NCBI GenBank assembly: GCA_022446795.1
Contig: JAKVBX010000003.1
Span: 51,056-115,055, forward strand
Direction of reading: 5' to 3'
Source of the DNA: Phycisphaerales bacterium
GTDB taxonomy: Bacteria; Planctomycetota; Phycisphaerae; Phycisphaerales; SM1A02
DNA: 64,000 nt
Part shown: in pieces, positions 27,377 to 36,286 of the stretch
Layout: each line of letters starts with the position of its first letter
Position numbering within the stretch: position 1 is the first letter of the stretch
The notes under the pieces: generated by a model
What the model saw: only the letters and a program-made list of their open reading frames with translations
The model's database searches: none
What the model was told of the DNA's origin: nothing
Position numbers and translations under genes: made by a program

Positions 27377-28708
27377 ATGGATGCATTCAGGATTACCGGG
27401 AAAACACGACTCAGCGGCAGGATCCGCGTGGATGGGTCGAAGAACGCCGCCCTGCCGGAGATGGCCGCCGCCTTGATGGCGACCAGCCCGGTCCACCTGC
27501 GTGGCCTGCCCGAGTTATCCGACATCGACAACATGGTCCGGCTTCTGGCTGAACTCGGCTGCGAGGTCGAGCGTGACGGTCGTGACCTGAGGCTGATTCC
27601 TTCCGCCGACGGTTCGTGCCATGCCCGCTATGACATCGTCCGGACCATGCGAGCGAGCATCTGCGTCCTGGGCCCGCTCCTGGCCCGCTACGGCGAAGCC
27701 CGCGTGGCGATGCCCGGTGGCTGTGCCATCGGTGACCGCCCGGTCGACCTGCACCTGCGAGGCCTGGAAGCACTTGGAGCGACGATCGAACTGGACGGCG
27801 GCGACATCGTCGCGAAGGCCGACCGCCTCACAGGCGCCACGGTCTTCCTTGGCGGCCCATTCGGCTCAACCGTGCTGGGCACGGCGAACGTGATGTGCGC
27901 CGCCACGCATGCCGAGGGCGTCACCGTCATCGAGTCCGCTGCCTGCGAACCGGAGATCATGGACCTCGCGGACATGCTCAACCGGATGGGCGCCTCGATC
28001 ACGGGAGCCGGAACCCCACGCGTCACGATCCGTGGCCGCGGCACGCTGGAGGGATGTGACCACCGGGTCATGCCCGACCGCATCGTCGCCGGAACACTCG
28101 CGATCGCCGCCGCGATCACCAATGGCGACGTCACCCTGGAGGACTTCCCCCTGGATCACCTCCTGGCGGTCGTCGACCGCTTGCAGGCCACGGGCGTCTC
28201 CGTCCAGCGAATGGATGAACTGGAGCCCGCCCAGCGATGCACGGTGAAGATCACCAGTGAACGACGCCTCAAGCCGGTGCTCTTCACGACCCAACCCTAC
28301 CCGGGCTTCCCGACCGATCTGCAGGCCCAGATGATGACGCTGCTGTGCTTTGCCGACGGCAACAGCATCGTCACCGAGAAGATCTTCCCCGATCGATTCC
28401 TGCACGTCTCCGAGTTGACCCGCATGGGCGCCCAGGTCTATCGCCAGGGTGGAACCGTCGTCGTCCAGGGCGTACAGGACCTCGTCGGGGCACCGGTCAT
28501 GGCCAGTGACCTCCGCGGGTCGGCCAGTCTCGTCCTCGCGGGCATGGCCGCGAAGGGGACGACCACGGTCAGCCGGATCTACCACCTCGATCGAGGCTAT
28601 GCCAACCTGGAGTGCCAGTTGAACACCCTGGGCGCGGAGATCGAGCGATTTGATCCAGACGCCGAGGCCCAGGCCCAGGCCGCACCGTCTCAAGCCGAGG
28701 TCTGCTGA
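27377..28708 (+). CDS. murA: UDP-N-acetylglucosamine 1-carboxyvinyltransferase
   Basis: First committed step of peptidoglycan synthesis: transfers enolpyruvate from PEP to UDP-GlcNAc in the cytoplasm. The 443-residue product opens with FRITGKTRLSGRIRVDGSKNAALP and has the catalytic loop GGCAIGDRPVDLH, whose Cys is the residue alkylated by fosfomycin, and LTRMGAQVYRQGGTV near the C-terminus. Its presence with murD argues for a peptidoglycan wall in this planctomycete. The start is placed by homology of the N-terminus; AAGGGA is 12 nt upstream, a weak site. It is monocistronic. Confidence 0.95.
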   Translation: MDAFRITGKTRLSGRIRVDGSKNAALPEMAAALMATSPVHLRGLPELSDIDNMVRLLAELGCEVERDGRDLRLIPSADGSCHARYDIVRTMRASICVLGPLLARYGEARVAMPGGCAIGDRPVDLHLRGLEALGATIELDGGDIVAKADRLTGATVFLGGPFGSTVLGTANVMCAATHAEGVTVIESAACEPEIMDLADMLNRMGASITGAGTPRVTIRGRGTLEGCDHRVMPDRIVAGTLAIAAAITNGDVTLEDFPLDHLLAVVDRLQATGVSVQRMDELEPAQRCTVKITSERRLKPVLFTTQPYPGFPTDLQAQMMTLLCFADGNSIVTEKIFPDRFLHVSELTRMGAQVYRQGGTVVVQGVQDLVGAPVMASDLRGSASLVLAGMAAKGTTTVSRIYHLDRGYANLECQLNTLGAEIERFDPDAEAQAQAAPSQAEVC

Positions 28709-28721
28709 CGCTCCACTCCAC

Positions 28722-29543
28722 CTATTGAGTTCGACGCCGCTCCCACAGCAGGATGGCCGCCGCGGTCGCCACGTTGAGGGATGGCACCCCCGTCGCCATG
28801 GGAATCTCCACCACGGCGTCGCAGGCGGCAAGCGTGTCCGCATCCAGCCCGTGCCCTTCCGAGCCCACGATGAAGCCCGTCCGCTCGGGCGGGGTGCAGG
28901 AGATCACGGACTGGCTGCGGTCGTGACACTCGGCAGCCACCAGGTGAACCCCCCACTGCGATCGAAGCGCCTTGAGATCGTCCAGCCAGTTCCCGGTCAT
29001 GGCCCACGGCAGGCCCAGGACGTGCCCCATCGAGACCCGGATGGCCTTCCGGTACAGCGGATCGCAGCAGGTCGCATCGAGGATCACGGCATCGACGCCG
29101 AAGGCGGCCGCATTCCGAAACAGGGCCCCCATGTTGTCGACGTTGGTGATACCCGTTGCCAGCAGCAGCGTGCAGTCGCCGGCCGAATCGATTGTCGACA
29201 TCACGGCCGGTACCGAGACCTGCTCAGGCGAGGGACGATGTCCAGCAGCCAGCACCCCACGGTGAACATGGAAGCCTGCGATATCGCTGATGACCTCGAG
29301 ATCCGCCACCAGTACGGGGACGGCCTCCGGCAGGGCCAGGAGTTCGTCCTGGAGCCGGTCAAACTTCTCCGGCGACAGCAGGAGCGAATGCAGCCGCTCC
29401 GGCTGTCGCAGGAGACGGCGAAGGACGAGTTCGGACTCGGCCATGAACAGGCCATCACGACCCCGCAGATCACGGTCCCGCACATCACGAAATGGCTCAA
29501 CCCGCGGGTCGTCCAGCGAAGCGACCGGATGTGGTCCGTTCAC
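28722..29543 (-). CDS. TrmH/SpoU-family RNA 2'-O-methyltransferase
   Basis: SPOUT methyltransferases use S-adenosylmethionine to 2'-O-methylate tRNA or rRNA. The three family motifs are present: NVDNMGALFRNAAAFG, GFIVGSEGHGL and IPMATGVPSLNVATAAAI, the last forming the trefoil knot. An N-terminal substrate-binding domain (about residues 1-110) is present, 273 residues in all. The ATG overlaps the stop of the mlaD-like gene (ATGA), so it is the last gene of the MlaFD operon. The target nucleotide cannot be predicted. Confidence 0.9.
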   Translation of the reverse strand: MNGPHPVASLDDPRVEPFRDVRDRDLRGRDGLFMAESELVLRRLLRQPERLHSLLLSPEKFDRLQDELLALPEAVPVLVADLEVISDIAGFHVHRGVLAAGHRPSPEQVSVPAVMSTIDSAGDCTLLLATGITNVDNMGALFRNAAAFGVDAVILDATCCDPLYRKAIRVSMGHVLGLPWAMTGNWLDDLKALRSQWGVHLVAAECHDRSQSVISCTPPERTGFIVGSEGHGLDADTLAACDAVVEIPMATGVPSLNVATAAAILLWERRRTQ

Positions 29544-30946
29544 GAGCCGCTGTCGCTTGCCTCAGCCGTGGCATCAACCGGATCCTCGCCCCGGAGGATC
29601 TCCATGAGTTGCTGCTGGGCTCGCTCGTAGCGGCGGAAACTCTCGACGAGGTTGTCCCGGATCATCATGAAGTCCTGGTCATCCCCGTTCAGGGTCGATC
29701 CCCTGGCGTCGAGCAGTCGCTGCATGGAACCGGCCGCGGACTTCAGGTCCGCCGCACCAAACGAGAAGTTCCGAGCCGCCTCGTACAGCAACTCGTTGGT
29801 GTACTCCTTGTCAGTCGGTCGGTAGAGCAGCCGCCACGGGCTCGCGGAGACCTCCGCGATGGCCCGGTTGAGTTGCTGCGAGGCAACGTTCACGTTCGCC
29901 AACGCATCGCCGACGTTGTCGATCATGAGCGGCGCCTGGGCCCTCACGTCCGCAACCACGACCTGCACGTCATCCAGCGTCGAAGAGGCCTTCGAAAAGA
30001 CCGCCGTCAACTCCGGCGACCAGGTCTCCCGGGCCTCGTTCGTCACGGACTTGATGTCCGCCACGATCTGGTTGATCGACTCCTTGTTGTCCGCCACGAT
30101 CTGGTCGGCATTGGCCGACAGGCTGTCCACGCTGGCCAGGATGCGATCCACCTCGTTGGACCAGGTGGCACTCCAGTTGGACTGGATGTCCGCGATGACC
30201 GTGTCCACGTTCTTGATGGCGTTCTGGACCTCTTCCGCGGTCGGCGCTCCAAAGACCCACTTCAGGACGTACCCGTCGGTCTTCATTCGCGTTGAGATCT
30301 CGTCGAGGTTGGCGAGGAACGTATCGACGTCCTCCGTGGCCTCCTCACCGAACAGGGCCACCATCATGCCGTCTTCGTCATTCAGCTTCGCCGTCAGGTC
30401 ACGGATGTTGGTGATGATCTCCTCGGTCTTCGCGGCGCCCTTGGGGCCCAGGAGTGCACCGAGCATGCCGGGGGCGCCCGTGCCCGCGAAGCGTTCATTC
30501 TCCGACAGTCGGGTTCCGGCAGGCCCCTTCTCCTCCGGCCCCCGGTTGTTCTCATCGAATCCAACCGATGTGATGGCCACGAACGAATCGGCACTGATCA
30601 GGCCGCTCTTGATGGTGGCCACCGCATTGGAATACAACGGAATGCTGGTAGGAATGGCGAAGGTGACATCGATGCGTTCGAGCGCACCGTCCTTGGTCTC
30701 GTCGAAGGTCACGGCCTCGACCCGGCCGACCTTGATCCCTCCGATACGGACCTCCGAACCGGTCTGCAGGTAGCCGACCCCGTTCATGACGGTGAACGTG
30801 GTGCGGTACGGCGTCAACGGCGGACCGAAGAACTTGTCCCAGAGATTGCCCAGGAGGAAGACCACCACGAGGCCCACGATGAGGGCGACGATGACGAAGA
30901 TGCCGGCCTTGACGTTGTTCGCTTGTCGAAGTGACTCGTTGCTCAT
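29540..30946 (-). CDS. mlaD: MlaD/MCE-family lipid-transport protein
   Basis: MlaD proteins are periplasmic, membrane-anchored rings that bind phospholipid and work with an ABC transporter. One N-terminal membrane segment (VKAGIFVIVALIVGLVVVFLLG, residues 12-33) is followed by the MCE domain at about 40-125, including GVGYLQTGSEVRIGGIKVGRV. A long helical region to residue 468 contains repeated helices with Asp/Ile/Asn. Its length exceeds E. coli MlaD and is closer to the longer single-MCE proteins. It overlaps mlaF by 4 bp. No adjacent permease is visible. Confidence 0.85.
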   Translation of the reverse strand: MSNESLRQANNVKAGIFVIVALIVGLVVVFLLGNLWDKFFGPPLTPYRTTFTVMNGVGYLQTGSEVRIGGIKVGRVEAVTFDETKDGALERIDVTFAIPTSIPLYSNAVATIKSGLISADSFVAITSVGFDENNRGPEEKGPAGTRLSENERFAGTGAPGMLGALLGPKGAAKTEEIITNIRDLTAKLNDEDGMMVALFGEEATEDVDTFLANLDEISTRMKTDGYVLKWVFGAPTAEEVQNAIKNVDTVIADIQSNWSATWSNEVDRILASVDSLSANADQIVADNKESINQIVADIKSVTNEARETWSPELTAVFSKASSTLDDVQVVVADVRAQAPLMIDNVGDALANVNVASQQLNRAIAEVSASPWRLLYRPTDKEYTNELLYEAARNFSFGAADLKSAAGSMQRLLDARGSTLNGDDQDFMMIRDNLVESFRRYERAQQQLMEILRGEDPVDATAEASDSGS

Positions 30947-31923
30947 GACTTGTCCTGTCCCTCTGGCGATCCTTGTTTCGACCGCCTGAACTTCTTGAAC
31001 AGGCCTTTCGGCCCGCCGGGATTGGGTACCCGTCGCGTGGTCTGAATGGATCGACCACCGGTGAGCTTGCTGTTGTCAATCCCGAGCAGATCCGCAGCGT
31101 AGCTGCTTTCACCCGTGGATTCCTCGGTCAACGGACCCTCGGCATCGCCCCTGAGGAACTGCCGGATCAGTTGCTTTGTTTCATCCAGTTCATCGAGCCG
31201 GTCGTGCGGCCAGTCCCGCAGCTTCTCGAAGGCCTCGCGTTCATCGAGCATCAGGACCTGCCCCTTGTTGAGCATGGCCATCCGATCGGCGATCGTGAAC
31301 GCGGAGTCCATCTCGTGTGTCACCACCACGCTGGCCACGCCGAGCTTCTGCGTCAGGTCGATGATCAAGCGATCGATGGACGCGGACGTCACCGGGTCCA
31401 ACCCGGCACTGGGCTCGTCATAGAACAGGATCCGTGGGTCCAGGGCCAACGCCCGGGCCAGGCCGGCTCGCTTCTTCATGCCTCCGCTGATCTGGGCGGG
31501 GAACTTGTGCGAGGCTTCCCGCAGGTCGACCAGTTCAAGCTTGATCTTCACCATGAAGTCGATGATGGCCGCGTCGAGGTCAGTATGTTCCTCGAGGATC
31601 AGGGCGACGTTGTCACCGACCGAGAGTGACTGGAAGAGGGCACCGGACTGGAACAGGATTCCGAACTTCTTGCGAATGTCATCCAGTTCGTCCTCGCCCA
31701 GGTCCGCCAGGACGTGACCGAAGAGCTTGACCCGGCCCTCGTCCGGGTGCAGCGATCCGATCATGTGCCGCAGCAAGGTCGACTTGCCGCAACCGGACCC
31801 ACCCATGATCACCATGGTCTCACCGGGCTTGATCTTCAGGTTGATGCCGTCGAGAACCGTCTGGTCGCCAAATCGCTTGACGAGGTTCTCGATCTCGATG
31901 ACATACTCGTCGTCAGTTGGCAT
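30943..31923 (-). CDS. mlaF: ABC transporter ATPase, MlaF-like
   Basis: Energises lipid transport with MlaE and MlaD. The 326-residue product has Walker A GGSGCGKSTLL, Q-loop FQSGALFQSLSVGDNV, signature ISGGMKKRAGLARALA, Walker B ILFYDEPSAGLDP and H-loop VVTHEMDSA. The FQSGALF and SGGMKKRAGLARAL forms are typical of the Mla/Ttg2 subgroup. A basic tail (KKFRRSKQ) extends beyond the usual end. The ATG at 31923 overlaps the upstream gene by 11 bp. No MlaE permease is encoded next to it. Confidence 0.9.
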   Translation of the reverse strand: MPTDDEYVIEIENLVKRFGDQTVLDGINLKIKPGETMVIMGGSGCGKSTLLRHMIGSLHPDEGRVKLFGHVLADLGEDELDDIRKKFGILFQSGALFQSLSVGDNVALILEEHTDLDAAIIDFMVKIKLELVDLREASHKFPAQISGGMKKRAGLARALALDPRILFYDEPSAGLDPVTSASIDRLIIDLTQKLGVASVVVTHEMDSAFTIADRMAMLNKGQVLMLDEREAFEKLRDWPHDRLDELDETKQLIRQFLRGDAEGPLTEESTGESSYAADLLGIDNSKLTGGRSIQTTRRVPNPGGPKGLFKKFRRSKQGSPEGQDKS

Positions 31924-32560
31924 CGTCGTCCTCGGTGTGATCCCCCGTGTCCGCACCGGGCGGGAAGACCAGGGGTGACGTATCGCCGATCCGCACCCAG
32001 GCGAATCGCAAGACCAATGCCGGCCCCTGTCCGCCGCGATCCAGGATCACGTAGCGAGCCGCGCCGGGAACCGACTCCCGGCTGAAGGTGAAGACGTAGG
32101 GTACCGAAATGGACCCGCCGTCGGGGGACCACATCGCGTCCCGCCCGGCATCCTGACTGATCGAGACAAGCGTCCCGAACCGGTCCCCCATGGCCCTCAG
32201 GAAGGTCGCCGCCTCCGACCCGGATGCGGCGTCCGTTGGGAATGCCTCCAGGAGGGCCGCCGGCGAACCCCCTTGACCAGCCAGCAGTGCCTCCTGTGGA
32301 CCATGGAGCAGGGGCGTCCGGATCGCGTCGTTCCACCAGACCAGTGCGAACGTGGTCGCCGGGGTCACTACCAGCCCGATGATGATGGCGGCAATGGCCA
32401 CCCGCCGGCCTCTTCGCTGGTGAAGACGGACGTCTCTCAAGCCCATCAAGCCACAGACGACGCCGAGCATCGTGATGACCGGGCACAACCCGACCGAGAA
32501 GGCAAGGCCCACCAGGGCCCACACGCTCCAGGGCTTCGGACTGGTCGGGGGCGCATTCAT
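31913..32560 (-). CDS. Membrane protein of unknown function with DUF4190-like N-terminus
   Basis: The 215-residue product has two N-terminal membrane segments around WALVGLAFSVGLCPVITMLGVVCGLMGL and VAIAAIIIGLVVTPATTFALVWW, the pattern of DUF4190-like proteins. A soluble domain of about 130 residues follows. Its hairpin resembles that of the next upstream gene, suggesting paralogues. It overlaps that gene (ATGA) and mlaF. The association with mlaFD suggests a membrane accessory role, but no function is established. Confidence 0.65.
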   Translation of the reverse strand: MNAPPTSPKPWSVWALVGLAFSVGLCPVITMLGVVCGLMGLRDVRLHQRRGRRVAIAAIIIGLVVTPATTFALVWWNDAIRTPLLHGPQEALLAGQGGSPAALLEAFPTDAASGSEAATFLRAMGDRFGTLVSISQDAGRDAMWSPDGGSISVPYVFTFSRESVPGAARYVILDRGGQGPALVLRFAWVRIGDTSPLVFPPGADTGDHTEDDDAN

Positions 32561-33288
32561 GTCGAGGTGGGATCACCCGGTGGTGGGTCGAGCGGCGGTG
32601 CGTCCTCGGCGACCGGCGGCATGGACAACTGGCCGTCGGGATCCTCGATACGAAGCTGTCGCAACCGGGCCTTCCACTGGAACGTCTGCATGTCCATTTC
32701 CAGCACCAGTGCCCCGGCACCGTTTCGAGATCCCGCCTCGAACTCGTAGATCAACCACACGTCGACCGCCTGTTCCAGGAACGCGGCATTGGCCGCCTGG
32801 GACACCTTGCCGACCCGCAGCGACTTGAGCGGGCCGAGCTGTTCCGTAACGGTCTCGCCGAAGGCGCCAACGGCCTCGATGTCCACGGGTGTCGAACGCA
32901 GATCCCACTGGGCCAGGGCCCCGGTCGTATTGCCGTTGGACGACTGAACGATGAAGTCATAGACGGTCGTCGTGATGGCTTCATTGGTGGTCCGCTGCAG
33001 GTAGCCCTCCAGGCTCCGCAGCACCAGGACGCCCGCCAGCGTCACGACCAGGCTGAGGATGATCGCCACCCGGGCCACGTTGACACCGGTGAGCGTTCCG
33101 CCCGAGTGCCGAATGCGACTGAGTGCCATGAGTCCCAGCACCGCACCGACGAGACTCATCGGGGGGCATGGCAGGCAGGCCACCACGACCGCCACGACGG
33201 CCAGGGCCGAGAGCCTGGGCGCCACCGGTCGCCCCTGCGGTGCCGGGGGCGGATTCGGTCCACCATGTTCGTCCTGGGAGTTGGTCAT
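32557..33288 (-). CDS. Membrane protein of unknown function with DUF4190-like N-terminus (paralogue)
   Basis: A 243-residue product with a Pro/Gly-rich cytoplasmic N-terminus (to about residue 25), membrane segments around LSALAVVAVVVACLPCPPMSLVGAVLGLMAL and VNVARVAIILSLVVTLAGVLVL, and a soluble C-terminal domain. The GLMAL/GLMGL hairpin matches its downstream neighbour. The start was placed at 33288; the open frame to 33441 runs into murD and is excluded. It is the first gene of the mlaF operon, with a -10-like TACCAT at about 33331. Confidence 0.6.
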   Translation of the reverse strand: MTNSQDEHGGPNPPPAPQGRPVAPRLSALAVVAVVVACLPCPPMSLVGAVLGLMALSRIRHSGGTLTGVNVARVAIILSLVVTLAGVLVLRSLEGYLQRTTNEAITTTVYDFIVQSSNGNTTGALAQWDLRSTPVDIEAVGAFGETVTEQLGPLKSLRVGKVSQAANAAFLEQAVDVWLIYEFEAGSRNGAGALVLEMDMQTFQWKARLRQLRIEDPDGQLSMPPVAEDAPPLDPPPGDPTST

Positions 33289-33358
33289 GGGCCGTGCACA
33301 CTGTCCCGGGGAAGACCGGGGACGTCGGGATGGTAGTCCGTCCACCCCTCGACCGTCG

Positions 33359-33364
33359 TACACT
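33359..33364 (+). promoter_or_regulatory. -10-like hexamer TACACT, leaderless arrangement
   Basis: TACACT ends 6 nt before the murD ATG at 33371; no Shine-Dalgarno lies between. Confidence 0.4.
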
Positions 33365-33370
33365 CGCATC

Positions 33371-34630
33371 ATGAACCCGCCCGCGGGGACAACCTGCACC
33401 GTCATGGGCCTTGGCCGATTCGGCGGCGGCCTCGGGGTCACCCGATGGCTGCTGGATCGAGGCTGTCGCGTACGGCTGACGGATCTGTCGGATGAGGCCG
33501 CCCTGTCGGAATCGCTGGCCTTGCTTCAGCCCGAGATCCAGGATGGCCGCATCCAACTGCGGCTGGGCGGCCATGCCATCGAGGACTTCACCCAATCTGA
33601 CCTGGTGGTGGCCAATCCCGCGGTCCCGCGACCCTGGGAGAACCCCTTCCTCATGGCGGCCCGCGAGGCCGGCGTCCCCATCACCACGGAGATCCGGCTG
33701 CTGAGCGAGCACCTGAACCCGACCCGGGTCATCGGTATCACCGGGACCAACGGCAAGTCGACGACGGCGTCCATGGTGCATCACATCCTGGACCGCAACG
33801 GCATCGATGTCCGGCTCGGCGGCAACTTCGGCGGGAGCCTCCTGCAGGAGGTCACCACCCTGTCCGACGAAACCTGGATCGTGCTGGAACTGTCCAGCGC
33901 CATGCTCTGGTGGCTGGGCGAGGACACGGGGACCGGCTGGTCACCCGGCACCGCGGTCATCACCAACATCGCGGCCAACCACATCGACTGGCATGGAACC
34001 GAGCAGCACTATCGCCAGTGCAAGGAGAACATCACCCGATGGCAACGCGATGGTGACCTCGTGCTCCGGGGAGATCATGTCGCCCCTCGGGCGACGCCCA
34101 TTCCCATGCCGATTCCCGGTCGACACAACCAGGCCAATGCGCACCTGGCGGTCATGACCGTTGCACGGGCCGTGTCGATTCCGCCCGGTGACGCCGCGGC
34201 GGCCCTGGCCGACTTCCCGGGCCTGCCCCACCGACTGGAAGCCGTGGATGCCGCCAGTCGATTCTTCAACGACTCCAAGTCCACGACGCCGGAGGCCACC
34301 CTCCTCGCCGTCGAGGCCTTCGCCCCTCGGCTCAGCCGTGTCCACCTCGTCGCCGGTGGGTATGACAAGGGTGTGTCCCTGGAGGCCATCGCCGCGCTCG
34401 GTCCACGCATCGCCGGCCTCTACACGATCGGCACCACCGGCCCGACCCTGGCCGCGGCTGCAACCGGCACGGTCCACGAGTGCGGCGACCTGGAAACCGC
34501 GGTTGCCACGGCTCGTCGACACATGGTCGAGGATGACGTCCTGCTGCTGAGTCCTGGCTGCGCGTCCTGGGACCAGTTCCCGCATTTCGAGGCTCGCGGC
34601 GAGGCTTTTCGTCGGTTGGTGCTGGCCTAA
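33371..34630 (+). CDS. murD: UDP-N-acetylmuramoylalanine-D-glutamate ligase
   Basis: Adds D-glutamate to UDP-MurNAc-L-Ala in peptidoglycan synthesis, using ATP. The 419-residue product has the N-terminal UDP-binding fold, the ATP loop GITGTNGKST, the ELSSAMLW segment and HRLEAVDAASRFFNDSKSTTPEAT, the Mur-ligase C-terminal start. The C-terminal domain contains VAGGYDKGV and SPGCASWDQF, which is specific to MurD. The start was placed at 33371 because the Rossmann strand TVMGLGRFGGG begins there; an open frame to 33059 is not coding. Its TAA overlaps the convergent pyrD stop. Confidence 0.95.
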   Translation: MNPPAGTTCTVMGLGRFGGGLGVTRWLLDRGCRVRLTDLSDEAALSESLALLQPEIQDGRIQLRLGGHAIEDFTQSDLVVANPAVPRPWENPFLMAAREAGVPITTEIRLLSEHLNPTRVIGITGTNGKSTTASMVHHILDRNGIDVRLGGNFGGSLLQEVTTLSDETWIVLELSSAMLWWLGEDTGTGWSPGTAVITNIAANHIDWHGTEQHYRQCKENITRWQRDGDLVLRGDHVAPRATPIPMPIPGRHNQANAHLAVMTVARAVSIPPGDAAAALADFPGLPHRLEAVDAASRFFNDSKSTTPEATLLAVEAFAPRLSRVHLVAGGYDKGVSLEAIAALGPRIAGLYTIGTTGPTLAAAATGTVHECGDLETAVATARRHMVEDDVLLLSPGCASWDQFPHFEARGEAFRRLVLA

Positions 34631-35565
34631 CCCGGCACGACCGGCTCGGTCCGCATGCCACCGATGAGTTCCGACAAACCGGCGGCCCCCTGTCGACGCA
34701 CCCATCGCCCCAGGCCGCGTTGAATCCGCGTCGCGAGGCGAGGATCAACGAACAGCGCCGTGGCCAGGCCCACGGCCGACGCTCCGGCAAGAACGAGTTC
34801 TGCCGCGTCCTGCCACCGAAGAACACCGCCGAGCCCGATGATCGGCACTCGATTCGCCTCACCCAGTTCAGCCCGGACGCCCGCGATCATCCGGACCGCC
34901 AGGTGATGAACTGCTGGGCCACTGAGTCCCCCGGTCGTATTGGACAGTCGAGCGCATCGCGATTCCACATCGATGGCCATCGCGGGCACGGTATTGATCA
35001 TGGTCAGGGCATCGGCGCCGGCCTCGACCGCCGCCATCGCGATGGGGAAGCCCGGGGTCATCTCCAGTGGCACCTTCACGATCAACGGGGTATCGGGAAG
35101 GACTGACTTGATGGCCGACACGGCTTCCTTCATCAGTTCCGGATCATCCGTGAACTGGCGACCGGTCGAGGTGTTGGGACAGGACAGGTTGGCCTCGACC
35201 AGCGGCAGCGCCGGAACAGCGTTGAAGGCCTGCGCAACCGTGACATAGTCCTCCACGGTGTGCCCCGCCATCGATCCGATGAAGGCCGGACCACCCGAGA
35301 GGTGAGGCACGACCTCGGTCATGAATCGGTCAAGCCCGGGGTTGGCCAGGCCAATCGCGTTGAGCATGCCGGTTCGGACTTCCACCATCCGCCACGGTGG
35401 ATGACCATCGCGTGGTTCCGGGGTGATCGACTTGGTGGTGATGGCCCCGAGGGTCCCGGCCGGAACGGCATCGAGGACTTCCGGCCCACAGCCCGCGGCG
35501 CCGGCAGCGGCGACCAGCGGCCCGCTCAACTCCACGCCGGCGAGGGTGACAGCCATGCTGGGCAT
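34627..35565 (-). CDS. pyrD: Class 1 dihydroorotate dehydrogenase
   Basis: Oxidises dihydroorotate to orotate in pyrimidine synthesis, FMN-dependent TIM barrel in the cytoplasm. The 312-residue product shows ITTKSITPEPRDGHPPWRMVE, GLANPGLD, the catalytic Cys loop VEANLSCPNTSTGRQF and the FMN phosphate site GLGGVLRWQDAAEL near the C-terminus. A Cys base places it in class 1 (1A or 1B). No pyrK is adjacent, so the electron acceptor is unclear. The start at 35565 is supported by TATCAT 6 nt upstream. Confidence 0.9.
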   Translation of the reverse strand: MPSMAVTLAGVELSGPLVAAAGAAGCGPEVLDAVPAGTLGAITTKSITPEPRDGHPPWRMVEVRTGMLNAIGLANPGLDRFMTEVVPHLSGGPAFIGSMAGHTVEDYVTVAQAFNAVPALPLVEANLSCPNTSTGRQFTDDPELMKEAVSAIKSVLPDTPLIVKVPLEMTPGFPIAMAAVEAGADALTMINTVPAMAIDVESRCARLSNTTGGLSGPAVHHLAVRMIAGVRAELGEANRVPIIGLGGVLRWQDAAELVLAGASAVGLATALFVDPRLATRIQRGLGRWVRRQGAAGLSELIGGMRTEPVVPG

Positions 35566-35571
35566 GTGCGA

Positions 35572-35577
35572 ATGATA
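35572..35577 (-). promoter_or_regulatory. -10-like hexamer TATCAT, leaderless arrangement
   Basis: On the minus strand TATCAT ends 6 nt before the ATG at 35565 and supports that start over 35556. It suggests an internal promoter downstream of the TPR-YggX gene. Confidence 0.4.
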
Positions 35578-35590
35578 CGAGTTCGGACTC

Positions 35591-36217
35591 TCAGGCGGTG
35601 GATGCGATGTCCCCGGGCACCCCGAGGAACTCGCACATGTGCTGATCGTAGGTCGCGGAATCCTCGTCCCGGGACAGATCAAGCCGAAGTTCGTTGATCA
35701 CCTTCGTGCCCTGGCCGACCCACTCCTGCCACGTTTCGACCGTGATGTGCTCGGCAATCCACTCTCCCACGGCGCCCCGGAATGGTGGTCCATCCATCTT
35801 CGTCCCGGGTCGACCCGTCTGCTGACAGATGAAGGACCCCGAGGAGGCAGCCGCCTGGGCTCGCTTCTCGACATCCTCGGACAATTCCGGTGGCTCACGA
35901 CCGATGCTCCGCAGCAGGTCCGCCATGGCATCGCGTGGGAGCAGGTCGCCCTTGCCCGCCGCGATCTCGTATCCCTCCTGGAGCACGGCGACCGCCTGGT
36001 CGGACCAGCCCGCATCGATCAGGGCCTGGCCACGCAACTGCCAGGCCTTGCTCATCTCGCGATTGAGATCCGTGCATCGCTCGAGACTGACCGCCGCCTC
36101 GGCCGCCCGGCCGGCCTGCAGGTAGGCCGAGCCCAGGCTGAAATGGGCCATCTCGTTCTCGGGATCGGCCTCGGCCATGTTCTCGAACTGCGCAATACGT
36201 TCTTCGATGGTCGCCAT
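35591..36217 (-). CDS. TPR domain fused to a YggX-type Fe(II)-trafficking domain
   Basis: Residues about 1-120 are TPR-like helices (AHFSLGSAYLQAGRAAEAAVSLERC, AWQLRGQALIDAGWSDQAV). After an acidic/Ala linker, residues about 128-208 match the YggX family: a Cys in FICQQTGRPG at the position of the YggX Cys, then PPFRGAVGEWIAEHITVETWQEWVGQGTKVINE. In E. coli YggX is a stand-alone protein of about 90 residues that protects iron-sulfur clusters. The start at 36217 is set by CAGGTG about 8 nt upstream. It lies between pyrD and the BatA-like gene. The fusion is unusual. Confidence 0.8.
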   Translation of the reverse strand: MATIEERIAQFENMAEADPENEMAHFSLGSAYLQAGRAAEAAVSLERCTDLNREMSKAWQLRGQALIDAGWSDQAVAVLQEGYEIAAGKGDLLPRDAMADLLRSIGREPPELSEDVEKRAQAAASSGSFICQQTGRPGTKMDGPPFRGAVGEWIAEHITVETWQEWVGQGTKVINELRLDLSRDEDSATYDQHMCEFLGVPGDIASTA

Positions 36218-36286
36218 TGCATTCACCTGTTCAGGGCCGCAGCGTTCGCGGGATCAGACCGGAAGTGTAGCAGTCCCGCCAGGGTG

